64,000 nt of DNA from Methylobacillus methanolivorans (GCF_020531845.1 NZ_JAJAVF010000002.1:1213543-1277542), one strand, 5' to 3'; positions 17,318-28,268 are shown, numbered from the stretch's first letter. Made by a program: numbers and translations. Notes: a model not told the origin generated them from the letters alone.

Positions 17318-17343
17318 AAAAAAGCTGCGGTATCCACAGCTTT
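17318..17343 (-). terminator. Intrinsic terminator of the che operon
   Basis: AAAGCTG/CAGCTTT stem with an additional GG/CC pair across one mismatch and a short loop. On the minus strand it is followed by TTTTTT, so it would end che transcripts about 230 bases after the cheZ stop. It begins only 24 bases past the epsA stop; on the plus strand it lacks a U-tract. Confidence 0.6.
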
Positions 17344-17572
17344 GCCAATATCCCAGGCCACCTACCATCCACTACTCTAGCTTATGCTTACCCTACGGAA
17401 CATCCCCTGAAAAACGTGGTGTACTGCGTGCTTTTTGCACATTTTATTGTGTTACTTCTAAGTACAGATAGTCGCTGATCATCATAGGCGGAACAATAGG
17501 CCGATTGGACTAGCCACCGATCAATCATGCGCCATGCCAGCATGGCTCAAACAAGTCTCACAAAGACCAAGC

Positions 17573-18235
17573 TCAAAAACCAAGACTATCAAGTAAGTCA
17601 TCTACTTGCTCTTGACTAGCTACAACATCAATTGCAGTTTCAGGATTAATCTGAGGACCATTCATCAGGTTATTACTTTCATTTTCTTTTTTAACGACAG
17701 CCCCTGGAGAAAAGTCTATGAGAACCTGGACTAGCTGCTGCTCTATTTCCTGCGCAAGCTCAGTAATTTTTTTGATGACTTGACCAGTTAAATCCTGAAA
17801 ATCCTGAGCCATCATGATGTCAAGCAGCTGTGCCTTGGTTGCATCGGTATGACCTACAGTCTTGGTCAGGAACGCCATGGTTTCATCCGCCACCTGATCA
17901 TAATCTTTTTTGAGTGAAGGAACGGTCAGGATATTTTTCCATCGCGCTTCCAGACTTGTCGCCTCCTGATTCAACTCATCTTGCAATGGGCTCGCAATGT
18001 CTGTCGCATTCAAGACTCGCTCGGCCGCCTGCTCTGTCATACGAGCGACATAATTCAATCTATCCCTCGCATCAGGAATGCCGTGTGCGGCTTGTTCCAG
18101 CAGCTTGTCGAAACCCAAGCCACGCAAACTTTCATGCAGATTGCGCGTCAACAAGCCAATACGGTGCAGCATTTCATCATGCTGCAATTGCAAGTCACCC
18201 TCGCCCTGCGATACGTTGTGAAGCGCCTCGCTCAT
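17573..18235 (-). CDS. cheZ: CheY-P phosphatase CheZ
   Basis: 220 residues from ATG at 18,235, one base after the cheY stop; the longer open frame inside cheY is not needed. A long-helical protein with the catalytic stretch MMAQDFQDLTGQVIKKI, containing the Asp and Gln (D-x-x-x-Q) that position water for CheY-P hydrolysis. The C-terminal QEQVDDLLDSLGF tail is the known CheY-binding peptide of CheZ. It ends a chemotaxis operon on the minus strand and should control the lifetime of CheY-P at the motor. Confidence 0.95.
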   Translation of the reverse strand: MSEALHNVSQGEGDLQLQHDEMLHRIGLLTRNLHESLRGLGFDKLLEQAAHGIPDARDRLNYVARMTEQAAERVLNATDIASPLQDELNQEATSLEARWKNILTVPSLKKDYDQVADETMAFLTKTVGHTDATKAQLLDIMMAQDFQDLTGQVIKKITELAQEIEQQLVQVLIDFSPGAVVKKENESNNLMNGPQINPETAIDVVASQEQVDDLLDSLGF

Positions 18236-18236
18236 A

Positions 18237-18635
18237 TCAGCCCCCTGCTTTTTCAAGCTTTTCAAAGATTTTGCTCAGCTTCTCATCCAGTGTCGCTGCA
18301 GTGAAAGGTTTCACCACATAGCCATTCGCACCAGCTTGAGCGGCTGCAATAATATTTTCCTTCTTCGCTTCAGCAGTTACCATTAATACTGGTAATGATG
18401 ACAGTGCTGGATCGGCGCGGATTTGCTGCAACATGGTTAATCCATCCATATTCGGCATGTTCCAATCAGACACCACAAAATCGAAACTGCCACTTCTCAA
18501 CTTCGCCAAAGCCATGACACCATCTTCGGCCTCATCAACATTGTTGTAACCCAGTTCCTTCAGCAGGTTACGTACAATACGTCGCATGGTGGAAAAGTCG
18601 TCGACCACCAGAAATTTGGTATTGGGATTTGCCAT
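18237..18635 (-). CDS. cheY: Chemotaxis response regulator CheY
   Basis: 132-residue single receiver domain: acidic pair [10 protein letters not shown] (DD about 12-13), phosphoacceptor Asp in [12 protein letters not shown], Thr in MVTAEA and Lys in VVKPF. The [16 protein letters not shown] helix 1 and DWNMPNMDG match enteric CheY closely, so this is the motor-binding CheY. The partner phosphatase gene cheZ follows one base later. A second CheY-like gene lies at 26,272-26,637. Confidence 0.96.
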   Translation of the reverse strand: MANPNTKFLVVDDFSTMRRIVRNLLKELGYNNVDEAEDGVMALAKLRSGSFDFVVSDWNMPNMDGLTMLQQIRADPALSSLPVLMVTAEAKKENIIAAAQAGANGYVVKPFTAATLDEKLSKIFEKLEKAGG

Positions 18636-18706
18636 TCGTTACTCCATTCAACTTTTATTTGTATTGCCAGAAATACCAAACTACTTAGTTAAACGGTATT
18701 TCAACA

Positions 18707-19774
18707 CTAAACTCGCAATGCTCGTGCGCTATTGGCAGCAAGATACTGCAAAACCTTGCCAGGCATATCAGACAACGAACTCACCTCGTCCACGCCACCC
18801 GTAGCAATAGCCTCCTTGGGCATGCCAAACACAACGCAGCTTGCTTCATCCTGAGCATAATTGTAAGCGCCAGCCTGCTTCATTTTCAGCATGCCTTCGG
18901 CACCATCTTTACCCATGCCGGTGAGAATAACACCAATTGCATTTTTACCCGCACTGCTTGCCGCGGAACTAAACAAGACATCCACTGAAGGACGATGTCG
19001 ACTGACAGGAGGCCCATCATCCAACTGAGTCACATAATTCGCCCCGCTACGCGCCAACAACAAGTGAGAATGCCCTGGTGCAATATACGCATGGCCAGGT
19101 AAAACACGTTCACCACCTTTAGCCTCCTGCACAGAGATTTTGCATAAGGTATTCAACCGATTAGCGAATGACTGCGTAAACCCCGCAGGCATATGCTGGG
19201 TAATCAATATCCCTGGACAATCCGAGGGCATTTGCATCAGGAAGGATTTGATCGCCTCCGTGCCACCTGTAGAGGCGCCGATGATGATGAGCTTTTCACT
19301 ACTGATCAATGGGTTCCCAATAGAGGGCAAGCCAGCATTACCCGGTGTTGGCGTCAACGGCGTTCTAGCAATTAACCGTGCCCTTGCCGCGGCTCGGATC
19401 TTATCTGCAATCATTTCACTATATTCATGCATGCCGCTGGCAATAGACATTTTGGGCTTAGTAATAAAATCCACGGCTCCTAGCTCCATGGCGCGCATGG
19501 TAATTTCTGAACCGCGCTCTGTCAGGGAGGAAATCATTACCACTGGGGTCGGACGCAAGCGCATGAGGCGCTCCAGAAAATCCAAGCCATCCATTTTCGG
19601 CATTTCCACATCCAGAGTCAGCACATCTGGATTTTTCTGCTTGATCATTTCCCGTGCAATCAAGGGGTCTGGAGCTGCTCCCACTACCTCCAGATCAGGT
19701 TGCTGGTTGATGATTTCAGTCAATAAACTCCTAATCAGCGCTGAATCATCAATGATAAGAACTTTTATGGTCAT
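18707..19774 (-). CDS. cheB: Chemotaxis protein-glutamate methylesterase CheB
   Basis: 355 residues. N-terminal receiver domain ([30 protein letters not shown]) linked to a C-terminal methylesterase with catalytic Ser in [12 protein letters not shown], His in [14 protein letters not shown] and Asp in [13 protein letters not shown]. Demethylates or deamidates chemoreceptors when phosphorylated by CheA, giving adaptation with CheR. ATG at 19,774 is preferred over the GTG three bases earlier because of spacing from AAGG. Confidence 0.95.
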   Translation of the reverse strand: MTIKVLIIDDSALIRSLLTEIINQQPDLEVVGAAPDPLIAREMIKQKNPDVLTLDVEMPKMDGLDFLERLMRLRPTPVVMISSLTERGSEITMRAMELGAVDFITKPKMSIASGMHEYSEMIADKIRAAARARLIARTPLTPTPGNAGLPSIGNPLISSEKLIIIGASTGGTEAIKSFLMQMPSDCPGILITQHMPAGFTQSFANRLNTLCKISVQEAKGGERVLPGHAYIAPGHSHLLLARSGANYVTQLDDGPPVSRHRPSVDVLFSSAASSAGKNAIGVILTGMGKDGAEGMLKMKQAGAYNYAQDEASCVVFGMPKEAIATGGVDEVSSLSDMPGKVLQYLAANSARALRV

Positions 19775-19832
19775 CACATTGCCTTTTTATTGAATTATTG
19801 CGTGGCACTGGTCTCCTCCCAGTCACCATCGA

Positions 19833-20444
19833 TTAAAACAACTCTACATCGCCAGCCACCTTGTTGGTCTTGAGCTTGTTGGCATAGCTTTCTTCACGCG
19901 ATATCAGAGTATTGTTATGCATTTGTTTGAGTTTCTTGACTAAGACTCGCCCTGTTTTAGGGAAAAAATAAACTTTGCGGGGATAAATATCATTTAAATC
20001 CTCCCCCACGATGCGAATATTCTCGTCGCGCAAATATTTCTTCACAAAAACTGCATTTTTCTCGCCGACATTGATTGCAGTAAATCCACTCAACACATTG
20101 CCACCACCAAAAACTTTGGCTTCTAGGTTTTCTCTGCGTGCGCCCTGTTTCAACAATTGGTTGATCAACACTTCCATGGCATACGTTCCATAGCGAGCAG
20201 ACTCTGAAACAGGATTGTTCGCATCAGCAGCGCTACCTTCAGGTAGCATGAAATGATTCATGCCTCCAATGCCTGACACCCTATCGCGAATACATGCAGA
20301 GACACAGGACCCTAGCACAGTCACAATCACGAGATCCTTGTTTGTTGTGTAATACTCTCCTGGCAAAATCTTGGCAGCTTCACAATTGAAGGTTTTATCA
20401 AAATATAAATTGGTGGCCAACTGCTCTTCTATTGGACTGGCCAT
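19833..20444 (-). CDS. cheD: Chemoreceptor glutamine deamidase CheD
   Basis: 203 residues from ATG at 20,444, with GGAGG six bases upstream and three bases after the cheR stop. The catalytic cysteine and histidine are in TVLGSCVSACIRD and GIGGMNHFMLPEG. Deamidates receptor glutamines and, in some species, interacts with CheC-type phosphatases. The C-terminus ends in GDVELF, a tail also seen on the CheZ-like protein at 26,711-27,259. Placed between cheR and cheB as in many beta- and gammaproteobacteria. Confidence 0.94.
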   Translation of the reverse strand: MASPIEEQLATNLYFDKTFNCEAAKILPGEYYTTNKDLVIVTVLGSCVSACIRDRVSGIGGMNHFMLPEGSAADANNPVSESARYGTYAMEVLINQLLKQGARRENLEAKVFGGGNVLSGFTAINVGEKNAVFVKKYLRDENIRIVGEDLNDIYPRKVYFFPKTGRVLVKKLKQMHNNTLISREESYANKLKTNKVAGDVELF

Positions 20445-20446
20445 AC

Positions 20447-21325
20447 TCAACCTCCACGCTGATTGAGGGTATATACCGTCTTGCCTAGGAGCCTGAATGC
20501 ATCAGTCGCATAAAGGAAGTTTTCAGAATGCCCCGCAAACAGTAAGCCGTTAGGCTTCATAAGCGGAACAAAGCGCTTGAGAATAGTGGATTGAGTTGGT
20601 TTATCAAAATAAATCATGACATTACGACAGAATATCGCGTCAAACTGACCATTAACAGGCCAACTACTACTAAGTAGATTTAATGGCTTGAAGGTGATCA
20701 ATTTACGCAAATCATCGCGTACACGTACTAGGCCCTGTTGCCTACCTGTTCCTCGCAAAAAGAACTTTTTCTTCTGCTCCATGGGCAGCTTTTCAATACG
20801 GTCATCGCTATAAATTCCCGCCGCTGCAGTTGCCAAGACATTAGTATCAATATCGGTAGCAATGATCTCGACTGGGGGACGCAAAGTGCCAAATGCTTCG
20901 CACGCTGTCATGGCCAGACTGTAAGGCTCCTCACCTGTTGAACTCGCACAGCACCAAATAGAAATCGGCTGTGCTGCCTTACGAATATGTTCGGCCAGGA
21001 TAGGAAAGTGATGATGTTCGCGAAAAAATGAAGTGAGATTTGTCGTCAATGCATTCGTGAATGCCTCCCACTCATCAGAGGCAGCCTCGCTTTCCAGCAT
21101 ATCCAGATAACGAGTGAAATTGGAAATACCTGTAGCCCTCAACCGCCTAGCTAAACGGCTATAGACCATTTCATGCTTGGAGTCTGAAAGGGAAATGCCC
21201 GCTGCTTGATAGATCAGCTTACGAACACGGGAAAAATCCGCCTCGGTAAACTCAAACTCCTTGCCAGCATTTGCCTTGGTTACTGTACTTGCACTCAATT
21301 CAGCACTCCTCTGTGCACTTACCAT
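20447..21325 (-). CDS. cheR: Chemoreceptor methyltransferase CheR
   Basis: 292 residues from ATG at 21,325, which overlaps the MCP stop (TGATG) and has GGGAAGAG upstream within the receptor gene; a start at 21,340 is possible but has no such site. An N-terminal all-helical domain (DFSRVRKLIYQAAGISLSDSKHEMVYSRLARRLR) is followed by the SAM-binding domain with WCCASSTGEEPYSLAM and IFCRNVMIYFD. Methylates receptor glutamates; its beta-subdomain should bind the WEEF-type pentapeptide at the end of the adjacent receptor. Confidence 0.95.
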   Translation of the reverse strand: MVSAQRSAELSASTVTKANAGKEFEFTEADFSRVRKLIYQAAGISLSDSKHEMVYSRLARRLRATGISNFTRYLDMLESEAASDEWEAFTNALTTNLTSFFREHHHFPILAEHIRKAAQPISIWCCASSTGEEPYSLAMTACEAFGTLRPPVEIIATDIDTNVLATAAAGIYSDDRIEKLPMEQKKKFFLRGTGRQQGLVRVRDDLRKLITFKPLNLLSSSWPVNGQFDAIFCRNVMIYFDKPTQSTILKRFVPLMKPNGLLFAGHSENFLYATDAFRLLGKTVYTLNQRGG

Positions 21326-23232
21326 CAAAACTCTTCCCATTCATCACTGGAAAGATCTGGCCCAATCACTTTTTTGGGTGGTACAGATTTGGCAGCAGGA
21401 GTGGAAGCAGTACCCACGTCCTTACTCTTGGCTTTCGTCGCCATGGCTATCTTTGGTTTTGCCACTGTTGCTCCAGCCTCAATCTTCGGTTTTGCGATGG
21501 CAGTGACTTTAGCCTGTACTATGGATTGGGGCTCCTGTAACACATCCCGACCATTGCCAAGCTTGAAAACACTTGCTGCACGCTCAAGTTGGGACACATC
21601 TCCTTTCAATGCTTCTGCGGCTGCAGCCGACTCCTCAACCAAAGCAGCATTTCGCTGAGTAACTTCATCCATCTCATTCACGGCATGGTTCACTTGATCG
21701 ATACCAGAACTTTGCTCGGTAGAGGCTGCGGATATTTCCGCCATGATATCGGTTACATTACGCACGGAAGACACGATTTCGGCCATGGTCGTCCCCGCTT
21801 GGTCAACAAAGACCACACCTGCTTCGACCCGCTCCACAGAATCGGAAATCAACCCCTTGATTTCCTTCGCTGCAGCGGCTGAACGTTGTGCCAGATTGCG
21901 GACTTCGCTTGCCACCACGGCGAACCCACGCCCCTGTTCGCCGGCACGGGCTGCTTCAACAGCAGCATTTAAGGCCAAGATATTGGTCTGGAAAGCGATG
22001 CCATCAATTACGCCGATAATATCCACAATCTTGCGGGAGCTTTCCTTGATCGAACCCATGGTGCTCACAACCTGATCTACCACTTGCCCACCACGTACTG
22101 CAGATTCAGAGGCTGTAATCACCAACTGGTTAGCTTGCCTTGCATTGTCAGCATTTTGACGTACGGTAGAAGTCAGCTCCTCCATAGAACTCGCTGTTTC
22201 TTCCAAGCTTGAAGCCTGTGACTCAGTACGCGAAGAGAGATCAGCATTACCAGAGGAAATTTCGCTGGTTGCCACCAGCATCGTATCTGTACTGCCTCGT
22301 ACTTCTGTCACCAGCTTGCGTAACTCTTGAATCATGAAGCGAATGCCAACCAGCAACTTGCCTGGTTCATCAGACGCATTCTCGTTGATCATATCGAGCA
22401 GATCGTTCGGCCGCGGTGCCAGATCGCCCTTTGAAACACGTCCAATCACTCGAATGCCGTAATTGATCGGCTCGATGATGGAGACTGTAATAACCCTGGC
22501 AAAGATCACTCCCATCAATATAGCCACTAAGCCAAGAACAATAATCAAGATACGCCCTTGAATACTGGAACTCTTGTTGGCTGCTGCCAGCTCTTGAGCT
22601 CGGTTACGTTCATATTGCAACAACTGGCTCATCGCATCTTGATAAGCATCGCGAGCAGATTGAAATTGGCTATCTACGCTCTCATAGAATGCTTTTTCAT
22701 CGGACATCAGCTTGTTGGTCACATTACGCTTTTCTTCTAGGCTTACCTGCTCATTTGTCAGCCACCGTTCAAGCGCTGCTACCCGGATATTTAACGCAAC
22801 CCTCACCTTGAAAGCTTCAGTGCGTACATTGCGATAATCTTCTCGTGCCTTGTTAACTTTCTCCAGAAAAGGCTGATATTCTGGCTCTTTCATAGACTCC
22901 AAAGCTTGAGCCTGTAACTTGTCTACCTCTTTTGAATACTCATCCATCTTACGCAGGAAATAGGCCTCCTGATCTTGGCTGCGATTCCTGATATAGGCAA
23001 CCGCGTTGATGATATTCATATTGGTATATAACTTCCAATCGTTCAACAGTCCTTGCTTAGTCGCAGATTCAGCAACGATGGCATCTGTACGATTGCTCAT
23101 AGAAGTCATCAACACCAAGCTGAGAATCACAATGGCTCCCAGCAACACCAGCAGAGATCCAAAACCGATCACCAAGCGCCTAGTGATTTTCTGGCCATAC
23201 ATATAGTTCATTAATGGATTCAGTAGCTTCAT
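21325..23232 (-). CDS. Methyl-accepting chemotaxis protein with C-terminal CheR-binding tail
   Basis: 635 residues. TM1 at about 20-43, a helical periplasmic region of about 175 residues (four-helix-bundle type), TM2 at about 220-243, a HAMP segment, then the cytoplasmic hairpin with the near-invariant tip [36 protein letters not shown] proline/alanine/lysine-rich linker leads to a final EWEEF, equivalent to the NWETF CheR/CheB-docking pentapeptide of high-abundance receptors. It is the only receptor in this window and is embedded in the che operon, so it is probably a major receptor. Ligand unknown. Confidence 0.95.
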   Translation of the reverse strand: MKLLNPLMNYMYGQKITRRLVIGFGSLLVLLGAIVILSLVLMTSMSNRTDAIVAESATKQGLLNDWKLYTNMNIINAVAYIRNRSQDQEAYFLRKMDEYSKEVDKLQAQALESMKEPEYQPFLEKVNKAREDYRNVRTEAFKVRVALNIRVAALERWLTNEQVSLEEKRNVTNKLMSDEKAFYESVDSQFQSARDAYQDAMSQLLQYERNRAQELAAANKSSSIQGRILIIVLGLVAILMGVIFARVITVSIIEPINYGIRVIGRVSKGDLAPRPNDLLDMINENASDEPGKLLVGIRFMIQELRKLVTEVRGSTDTMLVATSEISSGNADLSSRTESQASSLEETASSMEELTSTVRQNADNARQANQLVITASESAVRGGQVVDQVVSTMGSIKESSRKIVDIIGVIDGIAFQTNILALNAAVEAARAGEQGRGFAVVASEVRNLAQRSAAAAKEIKGLISDSVERVEAGVVFVDQAGTTMAEIVSSVRNVTDIMAEISAASTEQSSGIDQVNHAVNEMDEVTQRNAALVEESAAAAEALKGDVSQLERAASVFKLGNGRDVLQEPQSIVQAKVTAIAKPKIEAGATVAKPKIAMATKAKSKDVGTASTPAAKSVPPKKVIGPDLSSDEWEEF

Positions 23233-23296
23233 TTCTAATCTCCGCCCTTCAAGTTCAATCAGGTCTGTATCTATATACTTTTTTTATAATTGGTTA

Positions 23297-23824
23297 CTAA
23301 GCGCCAGCGACAATATGATCAACCAAGCCCATTTCAGAACTGGTCATCAGCTTGTCGATATCTACCAGGATCAGCATCCTGTCATCCAGCGTACCCAACC
23401 CAATCAGGTAATCTGTACTCAGAATAGATCCCATCTCCGGTGCTGGCTTAATCTGCTGTGGGCTCAATGTCGTCACGTCAGAAACGCTATCCACCACAAT
23501 CCCGGTCACGCGATTATTGATATTGAGAATAATGACAACCGTAAACTGATCATAGGTAGGCGTCCCCAGGTTAAACCTGATACGCATATCAACAATAGGC
23601 ACAATAATGCCCCGCAGGTTAATCACGCCCTTGATGAAGTCAGGCGCATTAACAATCCTGGTGACACTTTCATATCCGCGAATTTCCTGCACCTTGAGAA
23701 TATCGATGCCGTACTCCTCACTTCCCAGCGTGAAAGCTAAAAACTCACTGCTTTCAACTTGCGCTGCCCCTGATGGAACCGGTTGTGACTGATTCTCTGT
23801 TTTACTGCTTGTTGGTTCTAACAT
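23297..23824 (-). CDS. cheW: Chemotaxis coupling protein CheW
   Basis: 175 residues. The CheW domain begins [31 protein letters not shown] and includes [17 protein letters not shown] and [11 protein letters not shown], the usual coupling-protein landmarks joining receptors to CheA. A 30-residue flexible N-terminus rich in Ser, Gln and Pro precedes it. It lies 11 bases after cheA and 64 bases before the receptor gene. Confidence 0.96.
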   Translation of the reverse strand: MLEPTSSKTENQSQPVPSGAAQVESSEFLAFTLGSEEYGIDILKVQEIRGYESVTRIVNAPDFIKGVINLRGIIVPIVDMRIRFNLGTPTYDQFTVVIILNINNRVTGIVVDSVSDVTTLSPQQIKPAPEMGSILSTDYLIGLGTLDDRMLILVDIDKLMTSSEMGLVDHIVAGA

Positions 23825-23835
23825 GACAACACCTC

Positions 23836-26205
23836 TTAATGAATGGAAGCTTCCGTGATCAACTGCCTACTGGAGCGCAATAAGTTGGTCACATCAAGAA
23901 TCAGGGAAACACCACCATCACCGAGAATGGTAGCGCCAGAAATACCTGCAACCTTACGGTAATTCGACTCAAGGTTTTTGACGACAACCTGCTGCTGCCC
24001 AACCAGCTCGTCCACGAATAATGCAGCCTTTTTGCCATCGGCCTGAACCACGACCAAGATACCGTCCTCAGGTTCACGATAAAGCGGCTCAATATCAAAC
24101 ATCTGATATAACGGAATCAAGGGGAGATAATCCTCACGCACCTTGACCAGACGGCCCTGCCCTGTCACATCTTTGACATCGCTAGCAGATGGCTGCAGTG
24201 ACTCGACTACAAAGCTCAGCGGCAGAATGTATACCTCCTCACCTACACGTACCGACATACCATCAAGAATCGCCAAGGTTAACGGCAAAGAAATGGAAAT
24301 CGTCGTGCCATACCCCGCAGCAGAACGAATATCTACCACGCCACCCATGGCAGTGATATTGCGCTTTACCACATCCATACCCACGCCACGACCAGAAACA
24401 TCCGTGACCTTTTCCGCTGTAGAGAATCCAGGAGCAAAGATCAATTGCCAAACATCCCCGTCGGGCATGTTATCTGACACATTCAGACCAGAGGATTTTG
24501 CCTTGGCAAGAATACGCTCACGATTGAGGCCACCTCCATCATCACTCACCTCAATCACGATATTGCCGCCCTGGTGGCCCGCAGAAAGTGCAAGCCGCCC
24601 GATAGGGTTTTTGCCAGCAGCAGCACGCACCTCGGGGGACTCTACGCCATGGTCAATACTATTGCGCACCAAGTGTGTCAAAGGATCAACAATGCGCTCT
24701 ATCAAGCCTTTATCCAGCTCAGTAGCTGCTCCATTGGTGACAAACTCAACCTTCTTGCCAAGCTTGCTGGCAAGATCCCGTACCATGCGGGGAAACCTGG
24801 AAAATACATAATCCATCGGCATCATACGGATCGACATTACGGCCTCTTGCAGATCCCGAGTATTACGAGTCAACTGCCCAACACTATTGAGTAATCGCTC
24901 ATGCAACATGGGATCCAGTGATCCTGTGCGTTGCTCTATCATGGCTTGTGTAATGACCAACTCCCCGACCAGATTGATCAGTTGATCGACCTTCTCAATA
25001 CCAACACGAATAGATGTTGTCTCCTGGCTGGCTGCGGCCTTATCTGCTTCTCGACGTGGCGCAACACGCTTATTTTCCAGCGGAGCCTCCTTCACCTGAA
25101 CAACTGTTTCAGGCTTGGGCACTGGATCAGGGGCCACCTTTGCGACATGATTGGAGTCAAACAATCCAAAATCCCCCTCATCCAGAGGATTAGCTTTTGC
25201 CTGGGCTGGCTGTGGCTGGATAGCTTCCACTTCAGGAGCAGCCTCTTGCGTAGTCACCCTGATCTTATCTACATCCACGACAAATGAACTGACAGCAAGG
25301 ATACTGTCGCGACTTTCCTCAGTTTCCAACCACAGAGCATGTAGGTTACCCACGACCGGCTGCACAAATACTTTGCCCAGCAACTCAAGCTCGGCTATCA
25401 AGGTCGCCCAATCCTTTTCCAGGACTTCTGGCACTTCAATCAAAAAGCCCGACTGGCCGCTAACAGTGTTTTTACCCTGAGCCTGGCTGACAAGATTATC
25501 GGCACCAAGCTCAGTAATGCTTAAATCATCGGCGTCAATAATAAAAGAGCAAATTGCCACGATATTGTCCACGCTTTCCTCCGTGGCAAGCTTAAGCACA
25601 TGCCGCTTACCCTCAGGAGGTAAGGATTCCACTTCCCCAAGCAGCTTTAGCTCTTCCGTCAGGGCAATCACATCCTTTTCTGGCAACTCAGGAAGTTGCA
25701 CCTGATATTGCTTGGTCGCACTATCTACCTGGGTCGCCGCCTTAGTAGGCTTGATTTCTTCAGACTTTTCTACAGCCAAAGACAATGCCTGCGGAGGGGG
25801 GGCAATCGCTTGTCCGCCTTCTTGCGCCAGGGTATGCAATGTCACCTTGATATCACTCACCGCATCCTCATCAACCGCGCTACCATTGCGATGACCATCC
25901 AACTGCATTTTCAAGATATCCTTGGCAGCGAGAAACACGTCTACATGCTCAGCCTGTAACTTCATCTCGTTCTTACGAATCCGATCAAGTAGGTTCTCAA
26001 GCACATGAGTAATTTCGGTCATGTCGGTCATGCCAAAAGTCGCCGCGCCGCCCTTGATGGAGTGTGCTGCGCGAAAAATGGCATTGAGATCCTCAGAACT
26101 CGGGTTCTCAATATCAAGTTCGAGTAGCAAACGCTCAGCTTCAGCCAGCAATTCATCCGACTCATCGAAGAACACTTGGTAAAACTGGCTCATATCAATT
26201 GTCAT
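23836..26205 (-). CDS. cheA: Chemotaxis histidine kinase CheA with duplicated central module
   Basis: 789 residues, longer than enteric CheA (about 650). The Hpt domain has phosphoacceptor His48 ([16 protein letters not shown]). Where P2 is expected, two tandem similar modules occur at about 167-231 and 253-317, each with VP/LPE-L-EKD-ALI-EL-LLG, a conserved TEES block and a SF-I/V-D-DAD/VDK end. Dimerisation (P3), kinase (N box [27 protein letters not shown]) and a C-terminal CheW-like P5 domain follow. ATG has GGAG seven bases upstream. It should phosphorylate CheY and CheB under receptor control. Confidence 0.95.
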   Translation of the reverse strand: MTIDMSQFYQVFFDESDELLAEAERLLLELDIENPSSEDLNAIFRAAHSIKGGAATFGMTDMTEITHVLENLLDRIRKNEMKLQAEHVDVFLAAKDILKMQLDGHRNGSAVDEDAVSDIKVTLHTLAQEGGQAIAPPPQALSLAVEKSEEIKPTKAATQVDSATKQYQVQLPELPEKDVIALTEELKLLGEVESLPPEGKRHVLKLATEESVDNIVAICSFIIDADDLSITELGADNLVSQAQGKNTVSGQSGFLIEVPEVLEKDWATLIAELELLGKVFVQPVVGNLHALWLETEESRDSILAVSSFVVDVDKIRVTTQEAAPEVEAIQPQPAQAKANPLDEGDFGLFDSNHVAKVAPDPVPKPETVVQVKEAPLENKRVAPRREADKAAASQETTSIRVGIEKVDQLINLVGELVITQAMIEQRTGSLDPMLHERLLNSVGQLTRNTRDLQEAVMSIRMMPMDYVFSRFPRMVRDLASKLGKKVEFVTNGAATELDKGLIERIVDPLTHLVRNSIDHGVESPEVRAAAGKNPIGRLALSAGHQGGNIVIEVSDDGGGLNRERILAKAKSSGLNVSDNMPDGDVWQLIFAPGFSTAEKVTDVSGRGVGMDVVKRNITAMGGVVDIRSAAGYGTTISISLPLTLAILDGMSVRVGEEVYILPLSFVVESLQPSASDVKDVTGQGRLVKVREDYLPLIPLYQMFDIEPLYREPEDGILVVVQADGKKAALFVDELVGQQQVVVKNLESNYRKVAGISGATILGDGGVSLILDVTNLLRSSRQLITEASIH

Positions 26206-26271
26206 TGTTCAACTCCAGATTGGTTCATGCTGACTCCCCACAAGGAGACGCCTTTTTGCAATACACTCACA

Positions 26272-26637
26272 TCATCCAATGACGCGCTGAACAACATCCA
26301 GTAAACGCTTGGGATCAAATGGCTTGACCAACCACCCTGTTGCTCCAGCAGCCTTACCTAATGCCTTCATTTCATCACTAGACTCTGTTGTTAACATTAA
26401 TATCGGCACTTTCTGGTAAGAACTGAGGCTACGCAGCGATTTAATCAGCGTTAGGCCATCCATTCTCGGCATATTCTGGTCGGTCAGCACCAGATCCACG
26501 ACTTGGGTCTGCGCCTTGCTCAGTGCATCCTCCCCGTCAACAGCCTCTATCACTTGATATCCAGCGGCATTCAGGCTGAATACCACCATCTGTCTCAACG
26601 ACCCGGAATCATCGACAGCAAGTATTGTTTTTCCCAT
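26272..26637 (-). CDS. CheY-like response regulator in the che operon
   Basis: 121 residues from ATG at 26,637, the start of the conserved KTILAVDDSGSLRQMV; the frame is open further upstream but the extra segment is basic and unconserved. Single receiver domain with acidic pair, phosphoacceptor in LVLTDQNMPRMDG, Thr in MLTTES and Lys in LVKPFDP. The helix-1 and D-N-MPRMDG motifs fit the group that sits before cheA and is less motor-specific than true CheY. May act as a phosphate sink or feed another output. Confidence 0.92.
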   Translation of the reverse strand: MGKTILAVDDSGSLRQMVVFSLNAAGYQVIEAVDGEDALSKAQTQVVDLVLTDQNMPRMDGLTLIKSLRSLSSYQKVPILMLTTESSDEMKALGKAAGATGWLVKPFDPKRLLDVVQRVIG

Positions 26638-26710
26638 ATCATTCAATCCTCGTTCTTGCGCGCCTGCGCGCTCCCTGGCACGTAACACCTGACATCATTA
26701 AAAGAACAAA

Positions 26711-27259
26711 CTAAAACAGCTCAATATCACCTGCTCCCATATGCTGCTGATTCACGGATGACTGCAAATCACGATGCATAGAGGCACGTCTTTCGTTGAG
26801 GGATTCACTCATCCGTTGCAAAATAGCCGCAATATCTTCATGTGAATGCCCTGAAACCAGAGACTCATGCTGATCGGCCATGCCAAGGAGCAACAGCTTT
26901 AGCCCGCCTACACGTGCAAGTGCACGCGTTAGCAATTGGTTGGTCATGTCCTCAAACTGCATGCCCGTGACAACCCGATTGACTTCACTTTCAATCTGGC
27001 GGCTATACATCGCCACCTCGGCGATATGTTGCTGGGACAGCTGCGTACTCACACTTAAACTCAACAATATTTGCTGCTGTGCCTGGGCCGCCCGGTTGAT
27101 AGACATAAAGCCATCCACCAACATGCTTATTGCCTCATGCAATAATCCATTGGCACGACTGAGGTCTGTTTCAACATGCTCAAGATGCTCTTCACCCCAG
27201 CCCCCCAGGCTGACCAGTAACTCTTTTAATTCATCTATGGGTATAGTCTGACTTACCAT
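26711..27259 (-). CDS. CheZ-like chemotaxis protein
   Basis: 182 residues, predicted almost entirely helical. The stretch VTGMQFEDMTNQLLTRAL resembles the CheZ active-site helix (QDFQDLTGQ) and keeps Asp and Gln in D-x-x-x-Q spacing, so CheY-P phosphatase activity is plausible. The rest is not close to the canonical CheZ at 17,573-18,235. It ends in GDIELF, nearly the same tail as CheD (GDVELF). It sits between motB and the CheY-like gene on the same strand, suggesting it works with that regulator. Assignment is by motif and context only. Confidence 0.65.
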   Translation of the reverse strand: MVSQTIPIDELKELLVSLGGWGEEHLEHVETDLSRANGLLHEAISMLVDGFMSINRAAQAQQQILLSLSVSTQLSQQHIAEVAMYSRQIESEVNRVVTGMQFEDMTNQLLTRALARVGGLKLLLLGMADQHESLVSGHSHEDIAAILQRMSESLNERRASMHRDLQSSVNQQHMGAGDIELF

Positions 27260-27329
27260 ATAAGCTATCCTGTCCAGACTGCCTTCAGTCTGTGAAAAAA
27301 CAAGAGAAAATCCTACTTGATTAATATCA

Positions 27330-28253
27330 TCACTGGTTAAAGCTTTCCGTCAAAGCAGGGACTTCACCAGCTTTCTCTACTTCGGCAGAACCGTTGTCAC
27401 TGATTGTCTCCTCTTCAGTCTTCTTGTTCATGATGATAATGCTGATTCGACGATTAACGGGATTCAATGGATTATCCTTATCGAACAACACAGCAGAGGA
27501 TAACCCCACTACACGCAATACTTTTTCTTCTTTCATTCCACCAGAAACCAACTCACGACGTGAGGCATTGGCACGATCCGATGATAACTCCCAGTTACTA
27601 TAAAAACGCTCGCCACTAGGATAAGGCGCTGCATCAGTATGTCCGGAAAGACTGATTTTATTGGGTACGTCATTCAGCAATTGACCAATCTCGTGCAGAA
27701 TTTGCCGGGCGTATGGCTGCAACTCTGCCTTGGACGAAGCAAACATGGGGCGATTTTGCTCATCCACAATCTGGATACGCAATCCCTCTGTCGTAATATC
27801 CAGCAACAACTGCTTTTTAAAAGGTTGCAAGGTAGCACTTGAATCAATGGCTTGCTCAATGCGTTTTTTCAGCTCCTTGAGTTTCTGCATCTCAGCCTTG
27901 GCTACCGCTTCCTTTGCTGTCTTAAGGTCTGGCTTTTTCTTGGAGGTAATATCATCAGCTTTTCTGATCTGGCCTTGAGACTTAGTCATATCAGTACCAC
28001 CACCCTTGAGCACACTCTCACTAGCACCAACAGATGCTCCGCCTTGCATCGCTACTTTCAGGGGTGTCTTGAAATACTCCGAAATTCCCTCAAGATCTGA
28101 TTTGCTGGTGGAGCCCAACAACCACATCAAGAGAAAGAACGCCATCATTGCCGTCACAAAGTCGGCATACGCTATTTTCCACGCACCACCATGATGACCA
28201 CCGCCGTGCTTGTTAACACGCTTGACGATAATTTTGACGTTTTCCTGGGCCAT
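27330..28253 (-). CDS. motB: Flagellar motor stator protein MotB
   Basis: 307 residues. The single N-terminal membrane helix contains the proton-carrying Asp in WKIAYADFVTAMMAFFLLMWLL, followed by the plug/linker region and a C-terminal OmpA-like peptidoglycan-binding domain (LSGHTDAAPYP, NWELSSDRANASRRELV, NPVNRRISIIIM). Works with MotA as the proton-driven stator; the carrier Asp with Tyr-Ala before it fits the proton type. It follows motA by 15 bp. Confidence 0.95.
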   Translation of the reverse strand: MAQENVKIIVKRVNKHGGGHHGGAWKIAYADFVTAMMAFFLLMWLLGSTSKSDLEGISEYFKTPLKVAMQGGASVGASESVLKGGGTDMTKSQGQIRKADDITSKKKPDLKTAKEAVAKAEMQKLKELKKRIEQAIDSSATLQPFKKQLLLDITTEGLRIQIVDEQNRPMFASSKAELQPYARQILHEIGQLLNDVPNKISLSGHTDAAPYPSGERFYSNWELSSDRANASRRELVSGGMKEEKVLRVVGLSSAVLFDKDNPLNPVNRRISIIIMNKKTEEETISDNGSAEVEKAGEVPALTESFNQ

Positions 28254-28268
28254 ATTGCTCTCCGCGTA

